From Candidatus Apopatosoma intestinale (GTDB lineage: Bacteria; Bacillota; Clostridia; Oscillospirales; CAG-272): a stretch of 9,352 nt of DNA. The stretch is from the NCBI GenBank assembly GCA_003524145.1, contig DODZ01000053.1:1-9352 (forward strand), given 5' to 3'. The translations under genes and the position numbers were made by a program. The notes under the pieces are model-generated. The model was not told the origin of the DNA. It saw only the letters and a program-made list of their open reading frames with translations, and searched no databases. Positions within the stretch are counted from its first letter, which is position 1, and every line of letters starts with the position of its first letter. Below, one piece after another: positions 1 to 6,038 of this stretch.

Positions 1-207
1 TATGTTCGCACGCGTGGTATAGTTGAGGTTGCGGGGAGCGGCAAAACTACCGATTTTTGCTTTATTCTACGCCGCACGTACTTGCCACGCATGGCTCGCG
101 CGACTGACTCGTGCACGCCGCCAGTGGTTTGGAAGGAGGACGGCGCGAGTCCTCCTTGCTGACTTTTGGTACTTTTGGTCATGCAAAAGTACGATATAAG
201 AAAAGTA
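1..207 (+). repeat. Left arm of a ~205-bp inverted repeat flanking the operon
   Basis: This stretch is the reverse complement of 8708-8913, aligned by eye with roughly 85-90% identity and a few single-base gaps. Positions 131-196 match without a mismatch; the operon-distal part (about 21-127) differs at many sites, mostly by transitions. Two perfect hairpins are inside: AAGGAGGA/TCCTCCTT (133-140 with 150-157, 9-nt loop) and GTACTTTTG/CAAAAGTAC (169-177 with 184-192, 6-nt loop). I see no transposase or credible reading frame. The window edge may cut the repeat, so its outer limit is unknown. It looks like a dispersed non-coding repeat or non-autonomous mobile element; that label is inference. 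Confidence 0.85.
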
Positions 208-224
208 TCTCTATGTTTCTTCGC

Positions 225-243
225 GGGCGAACAATGTTCGCCC
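225..243. repeat. Short perfect hairpin GGGCGAAC-AAT-GTTCGCCC
   Basis: An 8-bp perfect stem closes a 3-nt AAT loop. There is no poly-T tract directly after it on either strand, so a terminator role is not supported. It resembles short interspersed palindromes found in intergenic DNA of many Clostridia, as far as I recall. It is one of several independent hairpins in the gene-free stretch 208-744. Confidence 0.6.
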
Positions 244-303
244 CTACTATCTCAAAGCCCGAATTTCACAAACAGCCAGAATGAAAAATTAAGCCTTTCA
301 CCC

Positions 304-341
304 GCTTTTTCTTTTGCATATGCAGGCGCAAAAGAAAAAGC
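304..341. repeat. 14-bp perfect hairpin, A/T-rich stem
   Basis: GCTTTTTCTTTTGC at 304-317 pairs perfectly with GCAAAAGAAAAAGC at 328-341 around a 10-nt loop. A perfect 14-bp stem is unlikely by chance. On the + strand an A-rich stretch follows. The stem is A/T rich, so it is not a classical GC-rich terminator. Function is unknown; it may be part of a dispersed repeat or a transcript-end structure. Confidence 0.6.
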
Positions 342-372
342 TATAAAAAAGAAAACGCCGATATCGGGATTT

Positions 373-436
373 CGCGCTCTGCGGAGCGCGACAAGGGCGG
401 CGTGCCCTTGACCTCGGCACCTTTTGAAAAAGGTGC
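373..436. repeat. Cluster of three adjacent hairpins
   Basis: Three stem-loops lie side by side. CGCGCTC/GAGCGCG (373-379 with 384-390) has a TGCG tetraloop. CAAGGGC/GCCCTTG (392-398 with 404-410) has a 5-nt loop. GCACCTTTT/AAAAGGTGC (417-425 with 428-436) is nearly loopless, so in RNA the inner pairs would open. The 1- to 6-nt spacing suggests one composite structured repeat unit and not three chance palindromes. From memory the block resembles a composite repeat seen between genes in gut Clostridia; I could not search for it. No reading frame here looks real. Confidence 0.6.
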
Positions 437-482
437 TCGAAAACTTTATTGAGGGCGGGCGAAAACTTTAATGACAAGTGAG

Positions 483-514
483 CTTTTTCGGTCTGCCTTT
501 TTTAGCATTCCCGT
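483..514 (+). repeat. Direct repeat, copy 1 (partner at 725-757)
   Basis: This 32-nt sequence shares CTTTTTCGGTCTGC, then CTTTTTTAGC and a C-rich end, with 725-757 in the same orientation. The copies differ by a one-base insertion and about two substitutions. This copy is not attached to an intact gene, whereas the partner overlaps the 3' end of sdaAA. It may mark an older gene end, a duplication, or a dispersed 3'-end repeat. Confidence 0.6.
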
Positions 515-548
515 AGGGGATAGATAAAAATGCGCAGAATCGTCGAAT

Positions 549-588
549 ATCCGTTTCGTCGCCGTACATGCGTACGGCAGAGACGGAT
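549..588. repeat. Extended interrupted hairpin
   Basis: An inner 7-bp perfect stem GCCGTAC/GTACGGC (561-567 with 572-578, 4-nt loop) is extended by an outer 6-bp stem ATCCGT/ACGGAT (549-554 with 583-588) across an asymmetric internal loop. No T tract follows on either strand, so it is probably not an intrinsic terminator. It lies downstream of the sda operon end and could fold in a read-through transcript. Confidence 0.5.
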
Positions 589-612
589 TTCGGCGAGAGA
601 AAAAGTGAATTT

Positions 613-648
613 AATAAGACGCAGAAAATCCGCGCGCGGATTTCCTGC
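613..648 (-). terminator. Candidate weak terminator of the walR-sdaAA operon
   Basis: On the minus strand, about 95 nt after the sdaAA stop, is a stem built on a perfect 18-bp palindrome (626-643) extended by GCAG/CTGC (621-624 with 645-648, one mismatch between). The tract after it reads GTCTTATT, which is T-rich but broken. The strong stem and first position after the operon favour a terminator; the poor U tract argues for a weak one or for a plain palindrome. I see no better candidate before it. Confidence 0.4.
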
Positions 649-724
649 CTTCCTTATGCCGATATTACTGAAAAATTTAAGCTTTCATAAATGTCTTTCG
701 CCTTAAAAAATACACACCCTTTCA

Positions 725-757
725 CTTTTTCGGTCTGCACTTTTTTAGCGTCCCCGT
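725..757 (+). repeat. Direct repeat, copy 2, overlapping the 3' end of sdaAA
   Basis: This is the second copy of the 483-514 repeat. Read on the minus strand it runs through the last codons of sdaAA and supplies its TAA stop (745-747), then continues into the 3' untranslated region. The gene's extreme C-terminus is therefore encoded by repeat sequence. The identity to the other copy is visible by eye; origin by insertion at the gene end is inference. Confidence 0.6.
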
Positions 758-1632
758 TCACACCCCGCACATTTGGGCTTGCAATCCCTCACACTTTTCG
801 CCGCAGCCATGCCGCCGAGCGCAGTTTCGCGGAGCTGATACGGTATACTCTTCCCTACACTGAGCATCGCTTCTGTCACCTCATCAAAAGGCACAAGCGT
901 TTTACCGCCTGTGGCAAGTGCAATCTCGGCGCATATCACCGCATTTGAAACGCCCATGGCGTTTCTTTTCTGGCAAGGCGCCTCCACAAGCCCGCAGATA
1001 GGGTCGCAGACAAGCCCGAGAATATTTGCTATCGCATCGCCCGCGGCGGAGAGACATTCTCTCGGCGTGCCGCCGAAAAGCTCGCAAAGAGCCGATGCCG
1101 CCATAGCCGAAGCTGTTCCCACCTCTGCCTGACAGCCGCCCTCCGCGCCCGAAATGCTCGCATTTCTCGCCGTGATATATCCTATCGCGCCCGCATTGAA
1201 GAGCGCCGCCGTCAGCTCTTCATCGGAAAAGCCGTATATTTCCGCCGAAGCGACAAGTATTCCCGGGAGCACACCGGAAGCGCCTGCCGTCGGTGCCGCT
1301 ACTATCCTGCCCATCGAGGCATTGACCTCAAGCACTCCCATTGCATAAGCCGAAGCAAGCGAAGAAAGCCCTGCCACAGAGCCTTTTTCCTTTATGCGGC
1401 GGAGCATGGCGGCGCTCTCCCCGCCGATAAAGCCGCCGAGCATTTCTCTCTTGTTATTTCCCGCCTCGGCAACGCTTTCGCGCATCACATCAAGCGAACG
1501 CTTCATCCTCGCGACAATATTTTCGCGGCTCTCACCCGAAATTTCCGTCTCGCGACGCAGCATCGCCTCGGAAATCTTTATATTTTCATTTTCGCATATT
1601 TCAATCAGCGTTTTTGCATTGATAAAATTCAT
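745..1632 (-). CDS. sdaAA: L-serine dehydratase (ammonia-lyase), iron-sulfur dependent, alpha subunit
   Basis: The 295-residue product is the catalytic subunit of the two-subunit [4Fe-4S] L-serine dehydratase, which converts L-serine to pyruvate and ammonia in the cytoplasm. Family signatures include a glycine-rich APTAGASGVLPG segment (113-124), GAEGGCQAEVG (162-172) and CDPICGLVEAPCQKRN (209-224). Cys167, Cys209 and Cys220 have the 42- and 11-residue spacing that I recall for the three cluster cysteines of the Legionella enzyme. The tail carries three more cysteines, Cys284, Cys288 and Cys291, near the end at residue 295. Length fits the split-type alpha subunit. The ATG overlaps the sdaAB stop as ATGA (1629-1632), which implies coupled translation. 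The last codons and the stop lie in a short direct repeat (725-757). Function assignment is firm. Confidence 0.95.
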   Translation of the reverse strand: MNFINAKTLIEICENENIKISEAMLRRETEISGESRENIVARMKRSLDVMRESVAEAGNNKREMLGGFIGGESAAMLRRIKEKGSVAGLSSLASAYAMGVLEVNASMGRIVAAPTAGASGVLPGILVASAEIYGFSDEELTAALFNAGAIGYITARNASISGAEGGCQAEVGTASAMAASALCELFGGTPRECLSAAGDAIANILGLVCDPICGLVEAPCQKRNAMGVSNAVICAEIALATGGKTLVPFDEVTEAMLSVGKSIPYQLRETALGGMAAAKSVRDCKPKCAGCERGR

Positions 1633-2312
1633 TTTTCCGCCTCCGCCGTAAGGTATTTTACCGAGCGGATATTATCGAGCCGCCTGAGCCTTTCGATAAC
1701 GCTCTCATCCGCCGAGCCGTCTATTTCTATGACAGAATAAGCATTTGTGCCCTTTTCCTCACGATAAACACGCATATATGCGACGTTTATTTCCTTTTCC
1801 TCAAGCACGGAGCAGATATCCGCAAGCACGCCCGGCTTATCGTATTGCGAAATGAAAAGCGCATTGTATTCGCCCGTAAACTCTATCGCGACGGAATTTA
1901 TCATCACTATTTTTATATTGCCGCCGCCGACGGAACAGCCGCGCACGCTTGTTATCTCGCCGTTTTCGCCTGTCATCGTGATATCGACGGTATTGGGATG
2001 CAGTTCGGGCATATTTTCCTCGCAGATATCGAAATGATAATCAAGCCCCGCTTCCTTTGCCAGCCTGAAGGAATCACGTATGCGATAGTCGCCCGTATCG
2101 AAGCCGAGCATTCCCGCTACAAGCGCACGGTCGGTGCCGTGCCCCGCATATGTTTTGGCAAAGGAATTATAGAGGCGGAAGGTAACCGCCTTCACATTGC
2201 CGCCCGCTATTTTGCGTGCCGTCTGCGCTATGCGAAGCGCGCCTGCCGTATGCGAGCTGGAAGGACCTATCATTATAGGTCCGATAATATCAAATACACT
2301 TATTTCCCTCAT
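1629..2312 (-). CDS. sdaAB: L-serine dehydratase, iron-sulfur dependent, beta subunit
   Basis: The 227-residue product is the partner of the alpha subunit. The N-terminal SDH-beta domain (about 1-145) has the hallmark IGPSSSHTAG (15-24) and GHGTD (57-61). A C-terminal ACT domain (about 150-220) begins with ALFISQYDKPGVLADI; in this family the ACT domain is thought to sense or bind serine or to hold the dimer. The ATG is preceded on the minus strand by AAAAAGGACTG, a reasonable ribosome binding site. It starts 21 nt after the murA stop and overlaps sdaAA by 4 nt, so it almost surely shares the walR-murA transcript. No frameshift or lost motif is seen. The two subunits together give the complete split enzyme. 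Confidence 0.95.
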   Translation of the reverse strand: MREISVFDIIGPIMIGPSSSHTAGALRIAQTARKIAGGNVKAVTFRLYNSFAKTYAGHGTDRALVAGMLGFDTGDYRIRDSFRLAKEAGLDYHFDICEENMPELHPNTVDITMTGENGEITSVRGCSVGGGNIKIVMINSVAIEFTGEYNALFISQYDKPGVLADICSVLEEKEINVAYMRVYREEKGTNAYSVIEIDGSADESVIERLRRLDNIRSVKYLTAEAEK

Positions 2313-2333
2313 TTTTCAGTCCTTTTTCTTTTT

Positions 2334-3614
2334 TCAGATGGTAACGAACGGGTCGGGTATCTCGACCTTATGTATATTGGCGCCGACAGCCTTGAATTTG
2401 CTTGTTATATTGTCATAGCCGCGCTCTATATGATAAATATCATCTATTTCCGTCCTGCCCCTCGCGGCAAGTCCGGCTATGACCATGGCAACGCCTGCGC
2501 GCAGATCCACGGCACGTACGGTGGAAGCCGTAAGATGATCGATGCCTGTTATCGTGGCGATGCTCTTTTCCACTTTGATATTTGCGCCCATGCGCTTCAG
2601 CTCCTCGACATAACGGAAGCGGTTTTCATATATCGTCTCATGCAGTCGGCTCGTGCCGTTTGCAAGACAAAGAAGCACTGCCGCCTGCGGATTCATATCG
2701 GTCGGGAAGCCCGGATAAGGGATAGTCTTTATCGTCACGGGGGAAAGCTCGCCCTTATGAGAAACAAGCACGGCATCGTCAAATTCCTCAACGGTAACTC
2801 CCATCTCCACAAGCTTTGCCGAGATGGCATCAAGATGCTTGGGGATAACATTATTGATATAGAGTCTGCCGCGCGTTGCCGCCGCCGCTATCATGAAGGT
2901 GCCCGCCTCTATCATATCGGGAATAATGGCATATGTACAGCCGTGCAGTTCATCCGTGCCCTTTATTTTTATCGTATCGGTGCCCGCGCCCGTGATACTC
3001 GCACCGCAAAAATTGAGGAAGTTTGCCACATCTACGACATGCGGCTCTCTTGCCGCATTCTCGATGATGGTAGTCCCCTTGGCACGGACAGCGGCGAGAA
3101 TGGTATTTATCGTGCCGCCGACGGTCACGCAGTCAAAATAAATACCTGCGCCCGTTATGCCGTTTTTTGTCTGCGCGTCTATGAAACCGCCGTCTACGGT
3201 AACCTCCGCGCCCAACGCCTCAAAAGCCTTGATATGCTGATCTATCGGGCGCGCGCCGAGGTCGCAGCCTCCCGGAAGTCCCACCATCACGCTCCCGAAG
3301 CGCCCGAGCATGGCGCCGATGAGATAATATGAACCTCGCATTTTCTTCACGAGGTCGCATGGGGCTGAAGCAGGAGAAACATTACGTGCATCTATTTCCA
3401 CGCTGTTTTCGGCGAGATAGCGCACACGCACGCCTATCGACAAAAGTATTTCGAGTGATGTTACCACATCGCTTATATTTGGAAGATTTTCGATGATGCA
3501 GACATCACCCACGGCAACGCAGGCAAATATTATCGGCACGGCGGCATTCTTCATGCCGCTTACCTCTATTCTTCCGTGCAGGGCGTTTCCGCCGTCTATA
3601 ACGATTTTCTCCAT
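2334..3614 (-). CDS. murA: UDP-N-acetylglucosamine 1-carboxyvinyltransferase (MurA)
   Basis: The enzyme transfers the enolpyruvyl group from phosphoenolpyruvate to UDP-N-acetylglucosamine, the first committed step of peptidoglycan synthesis in the cytoplasm. At 426 residues it has the usual family length and two inside-out alpha/beta domains. Visible active-site residues are Lys22-Asn23 in SGMKNAAVPI, Cys117 in the mobile loop GGCDLGARPIDQHI (the cysteine that fosfomycin alkylates), Asp306 in GFPTDMNPQ and Arg398 in ERGYDNI. The start is preceded by GGAAAGG with a long (about 10 nt) spacer, so initiation may be modest. It lies 41 nt after walI and 21 nt before sdaAB. Many Bacillota carry two murA paralogues; which one this is cannot be told here. 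The related EPSP synthase is excluded by the cysteine loop. Confidence 0.97.
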   Translation of the reverse strand: MEKIVIDGGNALHGRIEVSGMKNAAVPIIFACVAVGDVCIIENLPNISDVVTSLEILLSIGVRVRYLAENSVEIDARNVSPASAPCDLVKKMRGSYYLIGAMLGRFGSVMVGLPGGCDLGARPIDQHIKAFEALGAEVTVDGGFIDAQTKNGITGAGIYFDCVTVGGTINTILAAVRAKGTTIIENAAREPHVVDVANFLNFCGASITGAGTDTIKIKGTDELHGCTYAIIPDMIEAGTFMIAAAATRGRLYINNVIPKHLDAISAKLVEMGVTVEEFDDAVLVSHKGELSPVTIKTIPYPGFPTDMNPQAAVLLCLANGTSRLHETIYENRFRYVEELKRMGANIKVEKSIATITGIDHLTASTVRAVDLRAGVAMVIAGLAARGRTEIDDIYHIERGYDNITSKFKAVGANIHKVEIPDPFVTI

Positions 3615-3655
3615 TACAAAATAACCTTTCCGAGAAATTTTTGCCTCATGCGGTA

Positions 3656-4540
3656 TCAGAGGCGCTCTCCCGTTATCATATCATAGCGGGAGAGTTCTCC
3701 GCTCTCATAGCGAAGCTCACATATCGGCGTAAAATAAAATTTGCCGTTCATATCAAACCATGTGATATATGAATACGAAATCTGCGATAATATGCGCGTT
3801 TTTTTCACAGGGAGTGTATCCACGTATGCCTTTTCATCGAGGAGCACTGTTAGCATGCCTATCTCCTGAACAGCCATGGCACCGTCGGGTGCCGAGAGCG
3901 GCAGGCTCCCCTCTATCATGAGCGGAACGCCGTCACGCAGATAAGCGGTGAGTATATTATCGGTCTCAAATCCGCCCATGCAGAGCGCAAGCTCCGCCGC
4001 AAAGAAGCCTCCCGAGAGGCTGTAGCGTATATCGCGGCAGACAAGCTTGCTTTTGTATTTTCCCTCTCCCGTGAAAATCTTATCAAGCGAGAGAAATTTC
4101 CATACGGCGTCCGCCGCACGTCTGCCCTCTTCCTCGGCATTTGCAACGGAAACGGCACCCGTGGCATCCGGCTCGGAAATATCGCTTCTCTTATAAGAGA
4201 AAGTGCTTTTCCCGTCATGAGAATATACGGCGTTTCCCGCACGGCAGACAAGCGCCTCGCCCTCGCTCTCGGGAGAGGCTCCGCTTATCAGAGTGAGTGC
4301 ATCCGCCGTTTTCGCGGCGGAAACCGTGCCGACAAGCGCATTCAGCTTGACTATCTTATCCGAGAGCGCGTTGCCGGCAAGCACGATATCGCTCTCGGAG
4401 AGCAGGGCGGTCATATTTTCGGTCAGCTCTTTGTCATAGTAATTTTCATCGGTGTAGCGTATATACACAAGTATGCCGAAAAGCACATTAAGCACGAGGA
4501 GCACGGCTATGGCAAAGCTCTTGAGATTTTTCCATTTCAT
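3656..4540 (-). CDS. walI: WalI (YycI)-like membrane-anchored regulator of WalK
   Basis: The 294-residue product begins MKWKNLKSFAIAVLLVLNV, a short positive N-terminus followed by one membrane helix (about 8-28), then a long extracytoplasmic domain. This topology, the start resembling YycI, the length (close to that of Bacillus YycI) and the position directly after walH support a WalI assignment. Sequence identity outside the anchor looks low, so it rests largely on synteny. In Bacilli, WalH and WalI contact WalK through their membrane helices and modulate it. I chose the ATG at 4540, not the in-frame one 45 bases upstream, because it overlaps the walH stop as ATGA (4537-4540) and has a strong GGAGG site 7 nt before it. 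Confidence 0.75.
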   Translation of the reverse strand: MKWKNLKSFAIAVLLVLNVLFGILVYIRYTDENYYDKELTENMTALLSESDIVLAGNALSDKIVKLNALVGTVSAAKTADALTLISGASPESEGEALVCRAGNAVYSHDGKSTFSYKRSDISEPDATGAVSVANAEEEGRRAADAVWKFLSLDKIFTGEGKYKSKLVCRDIRYSLSGGFFAAELALCMGGFETDNILTAYLRDGVPLMIEGSLPLSAPDGAMAVQEIGMLTVLLDEKAYVDTLPVKKTRILSQISYSYITWFDMNGKFYFTPICELRYESGELSRYDMITGERL

Positions 4541-6003
4541 TTGCTCTCCTCCTCTCTCTTTTCGGCGGCGAAGCGCGAAAACCATATGCCCGCGGCGAAA
4601 TTTTCATCATCGAAGGCATAAGCCGCCGAAATATCGAAATCTCCCGCGGAGGAGATGAGCAGGCTCATGATATCGAGCCTGTTTTCCGAGAGTGCAAGCG
4701 CCTCTCCCCAGCCGGAAAGCGTGATAAATTCCAGCCGGCATTCGGTCACGGCACCGTCATATATCTCAAATGAGGCGGCGATATTGCGTCCGTTTATGAT
4801 GACGGGCACATTATTATAAAGAAAGCCGTAGGATATGCGCGCATAGCCCTTTCCGAGGGTGACCTCGGAGAGCGTGAGCGACACATCCGGCATGAGTATA
4901 TTATCGGAGAAAAGCGGGAGCGACGAGAGGAAGCTTGCCGTTGCCCCGATATAATCGAGCGGCTCGGCATCCGTGCCCGAAAAGGCGAGGCTCGGCGCAT
5001 ATTCCCGCGAGGTGACGGTGAAAAGGCATTCGCCGTCTGCCGAGATGGAAAGGGTCTTCCCCTCTTCATAATAGGTATATGTGCCTTTTTCGTCCGTATG
5101 GGAGGAAATCTTGCCCGCATTCATGGAGAAAGCGCGCAGCAGGCGCTCCGTATTTTCCTCTGCGAGCAGATTATCATAGCCGGAATAGCGCTTCATGCGC
5201 GAGAGGGGAAGGCTCTTTCTGAAAACAAGCACCGTGCTGATATTCCGCTCCCCCGAAACTCCCATTCCATGATAAAGATCCGTAGTCGATAGAAAATTGA
5301 AATCGGTTATTTTTTCATAATCACTATATGCCGAAAATATTTTTTTGTTAAAGGCAAACTCCTCTCCTATCTCGGGTTTATATGTGTAATAGAAAACCCT
5401 GTATACTCCCGAGAGATCGCGCGTGGCGGCGCAGAGATAGGAGCTGTAGGTATCAAGCCCCAATTCAGTCGGGGTGACCGGCAGATAGGGCGCCACAGCA
5501 AAGATGAAAAGCTCATATATGCCCTCCCCGCTTATCCTCTCGCTCATGCGGGAGATATCGGAAAGCTTGTATATCACCGAGCGCGGAAGCTCCGTATGAT
5601 ATTTCATATAGATATAGGTTTCCGTGCCGCAGAGACGGGCAAAAAGTGCCCTTCCGTCCTCTGCCGAGAGTGTTTTTGAGCTTGAAGCCTCTCCGAAAAG
5701 CCCCTGAAAATATTTCCCTGAGATTTCGTCCGCCGCAGAAGAGGTGCCGTTCTCCGCCATGAGCAGATATTTTCCGTCTCCCTCGCAGGCAAGCACTATC
5801 TCCTCGGGAATGACAAACGAGGTTCTGTAATGCTCCGTATAGCTGTACTGCGTATTTTCTCTCTTTATCTTGAGATAATCATCGCGCGTGAAAGCCGCAT
5901 TGTCCGACTGCTGATAGAGCAGCATATATACGACGCAAAGGCAGGTGAGTGACACCGTCAGTATGCAGACGGCAACTGTCTTGATTATTTCCTTCAGCTT
6001 CAT
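4537..6003 (-). CDS. walH: WalH (YycH)-like membrane-anchored regulator of WalK
   Basis: The 488-residue product has a lysine-containing N-terminus, one hydrophobic helix (about 8-30) and a large extracytoplasmic remainder with no cysteine-rich or catalytic motif that I recognise. Position right after walK, single-anchor topology and size (slightly longer than Bacillus YycH) fit WalH. In Bacillus subtilis YycH and YycI jointly restrain WalK, while in Staphylococcus aureus they activate it, so the sign here cannot be predicted. The start has a good AAAGGAG site about 8 nt upstream. The gap from walK is 35 nt and the stop overlaps the walI start. The assignment depends mainly on gene order, since this family diverges fast. 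Confidence 0.75.
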   Translation of the reverse strand: MKLKEIIKTVAVCILTVSLTCLCVVYMLLYQQSDNAAFTRDDYLKIKRENTQYSYTEHYRTSFVIPEEIVLACEGDGKYLLMAENGTSSAADEISGKYFQGLFGEASSSKTLSAEDGRALFARLCGTETYIYMKYHTELPRSVIYKLSDISRMSERISGEGIYELFIFAVAPYLPVTPTELGLDTYSSYLCAATRDLSGVYRVFYYTYKPEIGEEFAFNKKIFSAYSDYEKITDFNFLSTTDLYHGMGVSGERNISTVLVFRKSLPLSRMKRYSGYDNLLAEENTERLLRAFSMNAGKISSHTDEKGTYTYYEEGKTLSISADGECLFTVTSREYAPSLAFSGTDAEPLDYIGATASFLSSLPLFSDNILMPDVSLTLSEVTLGKGYARISYGFLYNNVPVIINGRNIAASFEIYDGAVTECRLEFITLSGWGEALALSENRLDIMSLLISSAGDFDISAAYAFDDENFAAGIWFSRFAAEKREEESK

Positions 6004-6038
6004 GCGCTCATCTCCTTTGCGTTTTTATCATGGCAAGC

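Noticed and set aside
166..411. 81-codon + strand frame after the left arm
   Set aside because: It crosses the repeat arm and several unrelated hairpins, and its translation looks low in complexity and non-conserved.
1845..3332. Long + strand open frame (495 codons) opposite murA and sdaAB
   Set aside because: It is fully antisense to two clear genes with conserved motifs, spans both of them and their gap, and its translation (rich in Tyr, Arg, His, Cys) has no recognisable domain. It is a frame shadow.
3615..3655. Separate promoter or terminator between walI and murA
   Set aside because: The 41-nt gap shows only a modest ribosome binding site, with no hairpin and no convincing promoter motif.
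4541..4585. Upstream in-frame ATG that would add 15 residues to WalI
   Set aside because: The added residues are highly charged and would precede the membrane anchor; the ATG at 4540 has a strong ribosome binding site and an ATGA overlap with walH.
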